Shown: positions 16,633 to 26,011, counted from the stretch's first letter. The stretch: 64,000 nt of DNA from Ancylobacter sp. Lp-2 (GCF_020523795.1 NZ_JAJALI010000003.1:1-64000), one strand, 5' to 3'. Numbers and translations are program-made. The notes: generated by a model from the letters alone, not told the origin.

Positions 16633-17688
16633 TCACTGCGCCGCCCAGGCGTTGAACCGCTCGTTCAGCGCTTCGATGTTGTCGACCCAGAAGGTGGTGT
16701 CGAAGGCAAAGCCCTGCTCGATCACGCCCGGCGCGGTCGGCAGGTAGGGGAGCACATTCGGCGCGATCTGGCTGGTCGAATCCTTCAGCGTCGGGCCATA
16801 AGCGAGCACGTTGGCCACGTCCTGCTGGCGCGCCGAGGTCTGGATGAACTTCAGGAAGCCCTCAGCCTGATCCTTGTTCGGCGAATTGGCAAGGATCGCC
16901 CAGCTGTCGACCTGGTAGATGAAGCCGGCCGACCAAGCGAGGGCGAAGTTGGTCTTGTCGGCATTGTTCACGGCGAAGATGCGCCCGTTATAGACGCTGG
17001 TCATCACCACTTCGCCGGACTGCAGCAGTTGCACCGGCTGCGAGCCGGCCTCCCACCAGACGATGTCCTTCTTGATGGTGTCCAGCTTCTTGAACGCCCG
17101 GTCGACGCCTTCCTTGGTCGCCAGCAGCTTGTAGATGTCGCCCGCCGGCACGCCGTCGGCCAACAGCGCGAATTCCAGCGACTGGCGCGGGCCACGGCGC
17201 AGCGAGCGCTTGCCGGGGAACTTCTTGGTATCGAAGAAATCCGCCCAGCTCTTCGGGCCGTTCTCGCCAAGCTTCGCCTTGTCATAGGCGAGCGCGGTCG
17301 ACCAGACGAAAGTGCCGGTACCGCATTCATTGGTCATGCCGGGAAGATACTGCTCCTGGCCACCGAGCTTCGACCAGTCGAGCTTGGCATAGATGCCTTC
17401 CTCGCAGCCGAGCACGAGTTCGTCCGCCTCGACCTGCACCACGTCCCAGGTGGAATCGCCCTGCGCCTTGGTACGCAGCACGCCGATGCCGCCGTTCCAG
17501 CTGTCCTGCACCAGCTTGTTGCCGGTGTCCTTCACATAGGGCTGGAACATCGCCTTGTCCTGCGCCGCCTGGGCGGTACCGCCCCAGCCCACCACGGTGA
17601 GGTCGCGCGCCATTGCCGCGCCGGCCGCCATGGTGAGGCCGACGCTGAGGCCGGCGGCAAGGATCAGTCGTCCCATCGTCTTGGTCAT
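16633..17688 (-). CDS. potD: PotD-like ABC transporter substrate-binding protein
   Basis: A 351-residue periplasmic binding protein. A signal peptide at residues 1-27 (ending GAAMAR) precedes LTVVGWGGTAQAAQDKAMF, the typical first lobe of extracellular solute-binding family 1 proteins linked to PotABC systems, and the C-terminal part has NVLPYLPTAPGVIEQGF. ATG 17688 is chosen because it sits directly before the signal peptide with GAGGGAA upstream. It lies 52 bases after the PotA-like gene in the same operon. The ligand is not determinable; spermidine/putrescine is the family default, but many alphaproteobacterial members bind other amines or acids. Confidence 0.88.
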   Translation of the reverse strand: MTKTMGRLILAAGLSVGLTMAAGAAMARDLTVVGWGGTAQAAQDKAMFQPYVKDTGNKLVQDSWNGGIGVLRTKAQGDSTWDVVQVEADELVLGCEEGIYAKLDWSKLGGQEQYLPGMTNECGTGTFVWSTALAYDKAKLGENGPKSWADFFDTKKFPGKRSLRRGPRQSLEFALLADGVPAGDIYKLLATKEGVDRAFKKLDTIKKDIVWWEAGSQPVQLLQSGEVVMTSVYNGRIFAVNNADKTNFALAWSAGFIYQVDSWAILANSPNKDQAEGFLKFIQTSARQQDVANVLAYGPTLKDSTSQIAPNVLPYLPTAPGVIEQGFAFDTTFWVDNIEALNERFNAWAAQ

Positions 17689-17740
17689 CGTCGTTCCCTC
17701 TCTTGTTCTCGGAAGGGCGAACAGCGCTTCCGTTGGTCGT

Positions 17741-18838
17741 TCAGCGCTTGGGCGCGTCGAGCGCCAGGCAATCGGCGGCGTTGAAGCCGATCCGCAGTTC
17801 CTGGCCGGCGGCGAAACTTCGGCCGCCTTCGGCGTTCGGCACCTTGGCGATGAAGTCGCTGGCATTCATGGTCGACAGCCGGAGCCGGAGATGATCGCCA
17901 TGATAGATCACCTCCTCCACGCGGGCCGGCATCACATTCGGGTAAGCCGCGTCGCCCTCGACGATCCGCACCCGCTCAGGACGGATGGAGACGAGCTTGC
18001 GTGCGCCCACCCCCTGCTCGCCGATCGCCTCGCAGCGCAGTGTGCCGCCGGCGGTCTCGATCTCGCAGATGCCGCCCGACAGGCTTTTCAGCGTGCCGCC
18101 TATGGCGTTGTTCTCGCCGATGAAGCTGGCGACGAAGGCGTTCTGCGGACGCTCATAGAGCTCCTTGGGCGTCGAGAGCTGCTGGATGCGCCCCTCGTTG
18201 AACACCGCCACCCGGTCGGACATGGTCAGCGCCTCGCCCTGGTCATGGGTGACATAGACGATGGTCACGCCAAGGCGCTCGTGCAGGTGCTTGATCTCGT
18301 ACTGCATGGCTTCGCGCAGCTGCTTGTCGAGGGCGCCGAGCGGCTCATCCATGAGGATGAGCACCGGCTCGAACACCAGCGCGCGGGCGAGCGCCACGCG
18401 CTGCTGCTGTCCGCCCGAGAGCTGGCCCGGCTTGCGGTCGGCGAGATGGGCGAGATGCACCATGCCGAGCGCCGCCCGCGCCCGCCGGTCGGCGTCTGCT
18501 GCGGAGACCTGCCGCACGCTGAGCGGAAAGGCGACATTCTCCAGCACCGTCATGTGCGGGAACAGCGCGTAGTTCTGGAAAACCACGCCGATGTCGCGCT
18601 TGTGCGGGGGCACCCCGTCGATCGGCCGACCGCCGAGAGTGATGCGGCCGGAGGTCGGGTGCTCGAAGCCGGCCAGCATCATCAGGCAGGTGGTCTTGCC
18701 CGAGCCGGAGGGGCCGAGCATGGTGAGGAACTCGCCCTTGGCAATGTTGAGGTCGAGGTCCGAGACGACGAGCGTGCGCCCGTCATAGGTCTTGCGGACC
18801 TTCTCGAAGGTAACGAAGGCGTCTTGCGTCGCGGTCAT
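17741..18838 (-). CDS. potA: PotA-like ABC transporter ATP-binding protein
   Basis: A 365-residue ATPase. Walker [10 protein letters not shown] is at residues 42-50, the Q-loop [12 protein letters not shown] near 88, the signature [15 protein letters not shown] near 140, Walker [12 protein letters not shown] near 160 and the H-loop VTHDQGEA near 196. The C-terminal 100 residues are a TOBE_2 regulatory domain ([11 protein letters not shown]). It is the first gene of the operon potA-potD-potB-potC read on the minus strand. About 280 bases without a gene lie upstream (18839-19121), where I see no clear promoter. Confidence 0.92.
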   Translation of the reverse strand: MTATQDAFVTFEKVRKTYDGRTLVVSDLDLNIAKGEFLTMLGPSGSGKTTCLMMLAGFEHPTSGRITLGGRPIDGVPPHKRDIGVVFQNYALFPHMTVLENVAFPLSVRQVSAADADRRARAALGMVHLAHLADRKPGQLSGGQQQRVALARALVFEPVLILMDEPLGALDKQLREAMQYEIKHLHERLGVTIVYVTHDQGEALTMSDRVAVFNEGRIQQLSTPKELYERPQNAFVASFIGENNAIGGTLKSLSGGICEIETAGGTLRCEAIGEQGVGARKLVSIRPERVRIVEGDAAYPNVMPARVEEVIYHGDHLRLRLSTMNASDFIAKVPNAEGGRSFAAGQELRIGFNAADCLALDAPKR

Positions 18839-19121
18839 GCACTCCCGCCGATCTTGCGATCTCGTTCACCGGCCACGGTAGCGGAAGTGAGCACCGCTGG
18901 GCAGTCCTTTTTGGCCGGCTTCCCCGGATGGAATCGGCAGCCCGGGGCGACGGGGCCGAGCGGGGTTTCCGGCGGCCTCGAAAGCGCGACACAACAGGCC
19001 CCCCGCATGGAAGCGCCGAATCTGGGCCCAATGGAGCAACATCGACGTTTGGACGCCGATTGCCAGATCCGGCGCAGCCCATGAACGATACCGGTCGTCC
19101 CGGGCGCGGGCGCGGAGAGGA

Positions 19122-20081
19122 TCAGCGCGGCTCTATGCCGGCCGCCTGCACGACGTTGCGACCCGTCTCCAGCTCCTGCTTGATAAAGCTGCCGAACTCC
19201 TCCGGCGTGGAGGGCGTCACCTCGAAGCCCGCATTGTCGAAGGCCTCCCGCACCTTTGCCTGAGCCAGATGCTTGTTGAGCGCGGTATTGAGGGTCTTCA
19301 CGACCTCCGGCGGCAGACCGGCCGGTGCAGACACGCCGAACCAGCCTTCGACCACGAAGTTGGGGTAGCCCAGCTCCTTGAACGTGGGCACATCCGGCAG
19401 CAATTTGGCCCGTTCCGCGCTGGTCGCGGCGATCGGGCGGATCTTGCCGAGATGCGGCACCGCCGTATAGGCGGCGGTGACGATCAGATCGACCCGGCCG
19501 GAGATGACGTCCGGCAAGGCGAGATTGGTGGCGTTGTACGGCACGTGGGTCAGCTTGATGCCGGCTTCCTTCTGGAAAAGCTCGCCCGCGAGCTGGTGGC
19601 TGGTCGAGCCGGTGGCATAGGTCAGCCTGCCGCCCTTCTCCTTGGCGAGGGCGATGAGCTCGTCCAGCGTGTGGACCGGCAATCCGGCGCTGACGGCGAT
19701 GACATAGGGCTGGCGGGCGACGAGACCGATCGGGGTGAAGTCCTTGGCCGGATCATAGGTCGCCGCCTTGTAGAGCAGCGGATTGACCGAGAAGGTGGCG
19801 CCGTTCGCCTGCAGCAGCGTGTAGCCATCCGGCGCGGCCTTCGCCCCCTGCACGGTGCCGATGATGCCGTTGGCACCGGGACGGTTCTCGACGACGAAGG
19901 GTTGGCCGAGCGCCTCCGTGAAGCCTTCCGTCACCACCCGCGAGGCGAGCTCTGCCGCGCCGCCGGCGCCGAAGGGGACGATGTACTGCACCGGACGGGA
20001 GGGATAGTCGGCCGCGTGCACGGCGCCGATGAGAAAGGCGGAGGCTGCCAGGGTCGCCAGCACCAGATGTCGCGGAAACAT
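19122..20081 (-). CDS. tctC: Tripartite tricarboxylate transporter substrate-binding protein (TctC family)
   Basis: A 319-residue periplasmic binding protein of the Bug/TctC family. A signal peptide at residues 1-23 (ending AVHA) is followed by DYPSRPVQYIVPFGAGGAAE, then VVENRPGANGIIGT and KAAPDGYTLL, all family hallmarks. These proteins bind carboxylates through two main-chain loops. It is the last gene of the seven-gene operon, 38 bases after the large permease, which makes a complete TctABC set. The ATG at 20081 directly precedes the signal peptide. Confidence 0.93.
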   Translation of the reverse strand: MFPRHLVLATLAASAFLIGAVHAADYPSRPVQYIVPFGAGGAAELASRVVTEGFTEALGQPFVVENRPGANGIIGTVQGAKAAPDGYTLLQANGATFSVNPLLYKAATYDPAKDFTPIGLVARQPYVIAVSAGLPVHTLDELIALAKEKGGRLTYATGSTSHQLAGELFQKEAGIKLTHVPYNATNLALPDVISGRVDLIVTAAYTAVPHLGKIRPIAATSAERAKLLPDVPTFKELGYPNFVVEGWFGVSAPAGLPPEVVKTLNTALNKHLAQAKVREAFDNAGFEVTPSTPEEFGSFIKQELETGRNVVQAAGIEPR

Positions 20082-20119
20082 GGATTTCTCGTTGTTGCGG
20101 GTGGAATCGGGGGGAAAGC

Positions 20120-21616
20120 TCAGGCGGCTGCGGCCTCGGCACGCAGGCGCTTGCGCGGCGTCATCAGCAGGACGATGAGAACCGACAGGACGAGGAAGAG
20201 CAGGCTGAGCCAACTGGTGACGAAGACGCTCGGGTCGCCCTGGGAAATCACCATCGCGCGACGGAAATGCTCTTCGAGCATCGGCCCGAGAATGATGCCG
20301 ATGATGAACGGCACCGGCTCGCAGCGCAGCCGCGCCAGCAGATAGCCGCCCACGCCGAAGCCGAGCATGAGATACAGGTCGAAGGCCCGCAGGTTGAGGC
20401 TGTAGAGTCCGAGCGCCGAGAAGACGAGGATCGCCGGGAACAGCCAGCGATACGGCACGCGGAGGATCTTCACCCACATGCCGATCAATGGCAGGTTGAG
20501 GATCAGCAGCATGAGATTGCCGATCCACATGCTGGCGATCAGCCCCCAGAACAGTTCCGGACGCTGGGCGATCATGTTCGGCCCCGGATTGACGCCGTTC
20601 ATCATCAGCGCCCCGAGCAGCATGGCCATGGTGGCACTGCCGGGAATGCCCATCGTCATGGTGGGGATGAAGCCGGTCTGCGCCGCGGCGTTGTTCGCGG
20701 ATTCCGCCGCGGCGACGCCTTCGATGGCGCCATGCCCGAAACGAGAGGGATCGCGGGCGATGCGGCGCTCGAAGAAATAGGCGGCGATCGAGCTGATCGT
20801 CGGACCGGTGCCCGGCAATACGCCGAACAGCGCGCCGATGCCGGTGCCGCGCAGGATGGGAAGACAGGAGGCCTTGAGGTCGGCGAGGCTTGGCCAGATG
20901 CTGCCCGTCGCGGCCACCTCACCCGGGCGGCTCTCCTTCTCGTCGAGCGTCTGCACGATCTCGGCAACGGCGAAGACGCCGATGGCGACCACCACGAAAT
21001 CGATGCCTTCCATCAAATCGAGCGAGCCGAAGGTGAAGCGGCTCGCCCCTGTCATCGGGTCCATGCCGACAAGGCCGATCAGCACGCCCAGCAGCGCCAT
21101 GCCGATGCCGTTGAGAACCGATCCCTGCACCAGCGTGGCGGTCGCTATTAGTGCCATGAAGATGAGCGAGGCATAGTCCGCCGGCGAGAAGTTGATCACC
21201 CATTGTTGCAGGATCGGCGCGCACAGCACGATGAGCGCCGTGCCGATGCTGCCGGCGACGAAGGAGCCGATGGCCGCGATGGCCAGCGCCACCCCTCCCC
21301 GCCCCTGTCGCGCCATCTGGTGGCCGTCGATGCAGGTCACGACCGACGACGGCTCACCGGGAAGATTGACGAGAATGGCGGCGGTCGAGCCGCCATAGGA
21401 CGCACCATAATAGATGCCGGCTAGCATGATCACGCTGCTTTCCGGCGGCATGCCGAAGGTCAGCGGAATGAGCATGGCGATGGTCAGCAGTGGCCCGACG
21501 CCAGGCAATATGCCGATCAGCGTGCCGAGCGAGACGCCGATCAGGCAATAGAACAGGTTGAGCGGCGACGAGGCGACCTGGAAGCCCAGTGCCAGCGAGT
21601 GGAGGGCATCCATCAC
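20120..21616 (-). CDS. tctA: Tripartite tricarboxylate transporter large permease (TctA family)
   Basis: A 498-residue inner-membrane protein, the usual length for TctA, with about 11-12 membrane segments. Family motifs are plain: GTLIGILPGVGPLLTIAMLI near residue 31, GASYGGSTAAILVNLPGEPS near 72 and GVLPGTGPTISSIAAYFFE near 262. It forms the transport channel with TctB and takes substrate from the TctC binding protein, driven by an ion gradient. It overlaps the tctB stop codon by 4 bases (ATGA). Confidence 0.94.
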   Translation of the reverse strand: MMDALHSLALGFQVASSPLNLFYCLIGVSLGTLIGILPGVGPLLTIAMLIPLTFGMPPESSVIMLAGIYYGASYGGSTAAILVNLPGEPSSVVTCIDGHQMARQGRGGVALAIAAIGSFVAGSIGTALIVLCAPILQQWVINFSPADYASLIFMALIATATLVQGSVLNGIGMALLGVLIGLVGMDPMTGASRFTFGSLDLMEGIDFVVVAIGVFAVAEIVQTLDEKESRPGEVAATGSIWPSLADLKASCLPILRGTGIGALFGVLPGTGPTISSIAAYFFERRIARDPSRFGHGAIEGVAAAESANNAAAQTGFIPTMTMGIPGSATMAMLLGALMMNGVNPGPNMIAQRPELFWGLIASMWIGNLMLLILNLPLIGMWVKILRVPYRWLFPAILVFSALGLYSLNLRAFDLYLMLGFGVGGYLLARLRCEPVPFIIGIILGPMLEEHFRRAMVISQGDPSVFVTSWLSLLFLVLSVLIVLLMTPRKRLRAEAAAA

Positions 21617-22074
21617 GATACGACCAGCGGGACCTGAAGCCCGAGAAGGAAATGGAAAATCGACAGGCAGATGATCTCCACCACCACGATCAGCAGCAGC
21701 GTCTCGCGCAGGGATGGAATACCGGTGGCAAACAGGCTCACCACCACCAGGCCGGCAATGGCCGCAATCAGCCCGGCCGCGGTGACAAGCACCGAGAAGA
21801 CCAGCACGGCGGCCGCAATCACCAGAAGCGGCCGCCAGGCGATATGACGCAGTCCCTCGCGCTCGCTCGCACGAAAAGCCGACCCGATATTTACGAGGCC
21901 GATGAGCACGAGCAGCACGGCGACGAGCGAGGGAAAGTAGCCCGGCCCCATTTGAAGGGCCGATCCCCCCTCATAGCCTTGGGCGGTGACAAGAAAAGCC
22001 GTACCGCTCGCCGCGAAGATCGCGCCGACGATCACGGGCCTCGGGTTGCGCAGCGGACCAGCGACGAGCGACAT
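21613..22074 (-). CDS. tctB: Tripartite tricarboxylate transporter small subunit (TctB family)
   Basis: A 153-residue inner-membrane protein with four predicted segments (around residues 14-32, 46-63, 82-118 and 126-150). The motif ALQMGPGYFPSLVAVLLVLIG near residue 40 is typical of TctB. It is the small membrane subunit paired with TctA, and its stop codon overlaps the tctA start. The RraA-like gene ends 7 bases upstream, so transporter and enzymes are one transcription unit. Confidence 0.88.
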   Translation of the reverse strand: MSLVAGPLRNPRPVIVGAIFAASGTAFLVTAQGYEGGSALQMGPGYFPSLVAVLLVLIGLVNIGSAFRASEREGLRHIAWRPLLVIAAAVLVFSVLVTAAGLIAAIAGLVVVSLFATGIPSLRETLLLIVVVEIICLSIFHFLLGLQVPLVVS

Positions 22075-22081
22075 GTGGAAC

Positions 22082-22768
22082 TCAGAACTTCTTGAACTTG
22101 CTTATGGAATCGACCAGCGACACGCCATCTCGCACGCTCGCCTGGATCGCGGCCTCGGCTTCCCGCAAGCCCGCCGCGGCCGCCAGGATCGCCTCGGCCC
22201 GTTCGGGGGCGACCACGATGACCCCGTCGCGGTCGCCAACGACGAGATCGCCGGGCCGAATACGCACGCCGTTGAGAATGACGGGCACGTCGATGGCGAC
22301 CGTCGCCAGCCTTCCGATGGAGCGGCGGGGGTTCAGGCCGGTGCCGAAGACGGGAAGGCCGATTTCCTCGGCCTCGTCGATATCGCGCAACGGTCCGTCG
22401 GTGACGGCTCCGACAACGCCGAGCAGCGCCGCCCGCAGCCCCATATTGCCGCCCCAGGTGGAGTTGCGATCAGCCCCGCCTGAGGCGAGCACGATCACCG
22501 TGCCCGGTCTGGCGGCGTCGATCGCCTTCTGCACACCCAGCGCGAGGCTCGGCTCGATCTCGGCCTGCGTCGCGTTCACCGGCAGGACGATGCGCTGGAT
22601 CGTATAGGCCCGGCCAATCAACCGGCGGCCGACGATCGGCTTCACGTCGTCGATCAGCGTGTTGGGCAGGCGCAGATTGTCCAGCGCGTCGGAAATGACC
22701 GCGACGGAGATGTCGGCAAAGGCTTCGACAAGTGCGTCGGGCCCGGCGGGCGATGCGGGGGCAGCCAT
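22082..22768 (-). CDS. RraA-like protein (oxo-acid aldolase/decarboxylase family)
   Basis: A 228-residue protein of the RraA / 4-hydroxy-4-methyl-2-oxoglutarate aldolase family. Signs are ISDALDNLRLPN near the N-terminus, RAYTIQR, then NMGLRAALLGVVGAVTDGPL, with the GG...D/R-type divalent-metal site, and VRIRPGDLVVGDRDGVIVV near residue 180. Catabolic members cleave or decarboxylate 2-oxo acids such as oxaloacetate with a divalent metal. Its place beside a carboxylate transporter, an SDR and an aldo/keto reductase supports an enzymatic role on an imported acid rather than the RNase E inhibitor role of E. coli RraA. The exact substrate is unknown. Confidence 0.82.
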   Translation of the reverse strand: MAAPASPAGPDALVEAFADISVAVISDALDNLRLPNTLIDDVKPIVGRRLIGRAYTIQRIVLPVNATQAEIEPSLALGVQKAIDAARPGTVIVLASGGADRNSTWGGNMGLRAALLGVVGAVTDGPLRDIDEAEEIGLPVFGTGLNPRRSIGRLATVAIDVPVILNGVRIRPGDLVVGDRDGVIVVAPERAEAILAAAAGLREAEAAIQASVRDGVSLVDSISKFKKF

Positions 22769-22780
22769 GTGGTCGGCCTC

Positions 22781-23578
22781 TCAATAATAGACGACGCCGG
22801 GCTGGCCACCGCCGACGGCGATGGCGTCGCCATTGATGGCCGCACTGCGCGGCGAGGCAAGGAAGGTGATGACATCGGCGACTTCGCTCGCATCGACGAT
22901 GCGGCCGATGGAGTTCTTGAATTTCGTGCGCTCCAGTTCGGCGACGTCCACGCCTTGCAGGTCGGCCTGCGCCTGCAGGCGCTGGCGCAGGGTCTCGGTG
23001 CGCGTGGTCCCGGGATGAACGACCGTGACGTTGACGCCATGCGGCCCCAGTTCATCGGCGAGATTCTTGGTCAGGGCGGACACGCTGACATTGCGGATCG
23101 TCCGCACGATGGACTGCGCCTGCCGGGCGCCGAGGCCGCTGATGTTGATGATGCGTCCCCAACCCTGCTTGACGAGATGCGGCGCCACGGCGCGGGCGGT
23201 GCGGAGATAGCCGACCACCTTGATGTTCACATCGTCCCAGAACACTTGGTCGGACGTATCCGCCAGCCGCTGATAGCCGCGCCCGACCTGCTGGTTCGAT
23301 GCGCTGTTGACGAGAATGTCGATCCCGCCCAGCTCCTCCACCGCACGCGCGACCAGCGCCTGTACGGACGCGTCGTCTCCGGTATCGGTCGCGATGGCCA
23401 CGACCCGGCGTCCGCTGCGCGCCGCGACATCGGCGGCGGCGGCTTTGGCGACGTCCTGGTTGCGGGAGGCTATGACGATATCGACGCCTTCGGCCGCCAG
23501 CGCATGTGCGGCGGCGAGCCCCAGCCCCTTGCTGCCACCGGTGATGATGGCGCGCTTGCCGGTCAATTGGAGGTCCAT
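22781..23578 (-). CDS. SDR-family protein lacking the catalytic Tyr and Lys
   Basis: A 265-residue short-chain dehydrogenase/reductase fold. The nucleotide site TGGSKGLG is at residues 13-20, NSAS at 91-94, the catalytic-type Asn near 118 and Ser147 (INISG). Where classical SDRs have YxxxK, this protein reads R159-T-I-R-N163 just before VSVSALTKNLADEL, so both catalytic residues are missing. The C-terminus (ITFLASPRSAAINGDAIAVG) is otherwise canonical. ATG 23578 is the start that begins the Rossmann fold directly. It may use another base, bind nucleotide without oxidoreduction, or carry out a different reaction. Its operon suggests a hydroxy- or oxo-acid. Confidence 0.85.
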   Translation of the reverse strand: MDLQLTGKRAIITGGSKGLGLAAAHALAAEGVDIVIASRNQDVAKAAAADVAARSGRRVVAIATDTGDDASVQALVARAVEELGGIDILVNSASNQQVGRGYQRLADTSDQVFWDDVNIKVVGYLRTARAVAPHLVKQGWGRIINISGLGARQAQSIVRTIRNVSVSALTKNLADELGPHGVNVTVVHPGTTRTETLRQRLQAQADLQGVDVAELERTKFKNSIGRIVDASEVADVITFLASPRSAAINGDAIAVGGGQPGVVYY

Positions 23579-23615
23579 TGGATCATTCCTGCTGTCGATC
23601 GGGATTGGGGGGCGC

Positions 23616-24623
23616 TCACGCGCGGGACGAACGGCCTTCAACCGGGTGGCTGGGGTCGGTGAAACCGTGCGTCGAGGGATGGCCGGCCAGCACCAGCCCA
23701 TCGATCAGTTGCTCGTCTTCGCGCGAGAACGGGTATTCGAGGGCGCGGGCGTAGCTCTGCCATTGCTCAAGCGTGCGCGGACCGGCGATGGCCGACACGA
23801 CGACGGGATTGTTGAGCACCCAGGCAAGGGCCAGGTCGGCGGCATTGAACCCCTTGGACTCGGCCTGGAGCTTCACCTGCTGGGCAATGCGCAGGGATTC
23901 CGGCCGGAACTCCACCTCGTGGATCCGCTTGTCCTCGCGGCCGGCACGGCTTTCGGCCGGCGGCGGCGCGTCGGCGGCGTATTTGCCCGTGAGGACGCCC
24001 CGCGCCAGCGGGCTGTAGGGCACCACGCCTAGCCCGTAATAGCGCGCGGCCGGCAGTTCCTCCTGCTCGGCCGAGCGGTTGACGAGATTGTACAAGGGCT
24101 GGCTGGCGATGGGCCGATCGATGCCGTTGGCATCGGCGAGGCGCGCGACTTCCGCAATCCGCCAGCCCCTGAAGTTCGACACGCCATAGTAGCGGATCTT
24201 GCCCGCCGAGATCAGGTCGCCCAGCGCGCGTACGGATTCTTCCAGCGGGGAATCAAAGATGGCACGGTGGAAGTAGATGAGGTCGATATAGTCGGTGCCC
24301 AACCGCTTGAGACTCGCCTCGACCGCCTGCACAATCCACTTGCGGGAGATTCCTCCCTCATTGGGACCCTCGCCGATCTTGCTGCCGAATTTGGTCGCCA
24401 CCACCCAGCGGTCGCGATCGCCCGCAATGTGCCGGCCGACGATCTCCTCCGAGCGCCCCTTGCCATAGCTGTTGGCGGTATCGATGAAATTGACGCCGCT
24501 GGCGCGGGCGGACGCGATGATCTCGCCCGCCACGGCCTCGTCGGTCGCCGTGCCGAACATCATGGCGCCAAGGCAGAGCGGCGAGACTTTCACGCCACTC
24601 CGCCCGAGATAACGATACGTCAT
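23616..24623 (-). CDS. Aldo/keto reductase (YajO/general stress type)
   Basis: A 335-residue NADPH-dependent reductase with the AKR barrel. The catalytic tetrad is visible: D48 and Y53 (FIDTANSYGKG), K78 (VVATKFG) and H119 (IDLIYFHRA). C-terminal NADP-binding elements are SAIAGPRTLEQW. It reduces aldehydes or ketones to alcohols. It lies between an LLM monooxygenase gene (52 bases upstream) and the atypical SDR (37 bases downstream), and could act on an aldehyde released by the monooxygenase (inference). A second AKR with the same tetrad is encoded at 34382. Confidence 0.92.
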   Translation of the reverse strand: MTYRYLGRSGVKVSPLCLGAMMFGTATDEAVAGEIIASARASGVNFIDTANSYGKGRSEEIVGRHIAGDRDRWVVATKFGSKIGEGPNEGGISRKWIVQAVEASLKRLGTDYIDLIYFHRAIFDSPLEESVRALGDLISAGKIRYYGVSNFRGWRIAEVARLADANGIDRPIASQPLYNLVNRSAEQEELPAARYYGLGVVPYSPLARGVLTGKYAADAPPPAESRAGREDKRIHEVEFRPESLRIAQQVKLQAESKGFNAADLALAWVLNNPVVVSAIAGPRTLEQWQSYARALEYPFSREDEQLIDGLVLAGHPSTHGFTDPSHPVEGRSSRA

Positions 24624-24675
24624 AAAGCAAGGCTCCTGGGGATTGCCGCGTGCGTCGCGCCGGCAAGAGGGAAGG

Positions 24676-25866
24676 TCAGGCCACGGCCTGGTCGGCCGGA
24701 ACGTCGGCAAAGGTGCGAAGCCCGGCTTGCGCCAGGAGCGGCAGCACGCGGCGGCCGAAATGGTCGAGATCGGGCTCGAAATCGAAGAAGCTCACCTGGA
24801 TGCCGTCGCACCCCGCCTGTCGCAGCCGCAAGATGCCTTCCGCCACCTGCTCGGGTGAGCCGATGAGCTGGACGTTGCCGCCGACGATGCGTTGCTCCAG
24901 CGTGTGCTTAGCCCATGACTTGGTGTCGCCGCGGGCCAGCGAGCGCTGCGCCGCCTCAACGTCGCCATGGGCGAGAATGGCGTCATAGGCGGCGCGCGCC
25001 TCACGCTCGGTGTCCTGGCAGATGATGAGCGGGTTGATGATGGGACGCACCCGGCGCCCCTGCGCGGCGGCCTGTGCATGGATCGCCCCGGTCAGCGCCG
25101 GCAGGGCCGCCACCGCCGCGTCGATCTCCGCGCCGCCAGGGCTGGTGATGAACATCAGGTCAGCGTGCCGGGCGGCATAGGCGATGCTCGCCGGCGAGGT
25201 GCCGGCCGTCACGAGAATGGGACGCCCGTCCACCGGACGCGGCGTGATGTAGGCATCGGCGGCGGACCAGAAGCGGCCGGCGCGGTTCAGATTCTCGTCG
25301 CGCAGCCAGAGCGCCTCCAGGAATTCGGTGAACTCGCCCAGCATGTCGTAGCGCAGGTCGTGCTCGATCTCCTGCTTGCCGAAGATGCCCCATTCGGAGG
25401 TGCGGTGACCGGTGATGAGATTGGCGCCCCAGCGCCCGCCGGTGATGTGGTCGAGCGTGGCGCCATATTTCGCCAGCTGGACCGGATGCAGGCCATACAG
25501 CGTGTGCACGGTCGAGATGAGGGCGATGCGCTGCGTCGCGCTCGCCAGCGCAGCGGTGGTGATGAACGGATCGAGCGAGGTGCCGCGATAGGCGAGGTCG
25601 CCGCCGTAACCGTCCTTCTTCAGCCACTGGGCAAGCCCGAACACCAGATCGAAATCCAGCGTTTCCGCTCTCTGCACCAGCTTCCGGATGTAGTCGAAGC
25701 GCCACGTCGTGCTCCTCGGAAGGCTCGAAAAGCTCCATCCGCTGCTCTGGACAGGCAGGAACAGGCCGACCAGGAAGCTCCGCCGCGCCAGCCTCTCGCG
25801 CGGCGCCAGTTCGTCCGCCGTGCCTGCGGGGCCGGCGGACGCCTGTGATTGCGGATCACGGGACAT
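24676..25866 (-). CDS. Luciferase-like FMNH2-dependent monooxygenase, SfnG/RutA branch
   Basis: A 396-residue TIM-barrel flavin monooxygenase. Residues 33-60 (FLVGLFLPVQSSGWSFSS) resemble RutA, while WRFDYIRKLVQRAE and DHFGRRVLPLLAQ near the end resemble dimethylsulfone monooxygenase SfnG. The core has LDHITGGRWGANLITGHRTS, typical of the SsuD/SfnG/RutA group. Such enzymes use reduced FMN and oxygen to cleave C-S or C-N bonds. It is the first gene of the operon that ends in tctC, divergent from the rhodanese gene. ATG 25866 is used; there is no family match before it. The substrate could be a sulfone, a sulfonate or a ring amide. Confidence 0.85.
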   Translation of the reverse strand: MSRDPQSQASAGPAGTADELAPRERLARRSFLVGLFLPVQSSGWSFSSLPRSTTWRFDYIRKLVQRAETLDFDLVFGLAQWLKKDGYGGDLAYRGTSLDPFITTAALASATQRIALISTVHTLYGLHPVQLAKYGATLDHITGGRWGANLITGHRTSEWGIFGKQEIEHDLRYDMLGEFTEFLEALWLRDENLNRAGRFWSAADAYITPRPVDGRPILVTAGTSPASIAYAARHADLMFITSPGGAEIDAAVAALPALTGAIHAQAAAQGRRVRPIINPLIICQDTEREARAAYDAILAHGDVEAAQRSLARGDTKSWAKHTLEQRIVGGNVQLIGSPEQVAEGILRLRQAGCDGIQVSFFDFEPDLDHFGRRVLPLLAQAGLRTFADVPADQAVA

Positions 25867-25923
25867 GAAGCACCTTTGGACGTCATGGGAGGTCGCCGCA
25901 CACGCGCCGATGCCTCGAATTAA

Positions 25924-25962
25924 TCTATTTTTTCCATAGACTTTTAGAATCTCTGGTGTCAA
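25924..25962. promoter_or_regulatory. AT-rich divergent promoter with TCTAT-N7-ATAGA dyad
   Basis: TCTAT (25924-25928) and ATAGA (25936-25940) form an inverted repeat, and TGTCAA (25957-25962) reads TTGACA on the minus strand, a good -35 for the monooxygenase operon. Comparable TCTAT/ATAGA dyads occur before other sulfur operons at 35480, 41922, 55813 and 58443. Confidence 0.4.
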
Positions 25963-26011
25963 TAGTCCGTCACGCGTCACCAAGCACTTCAATCAGCCTG
26001 AGGCACAGATC

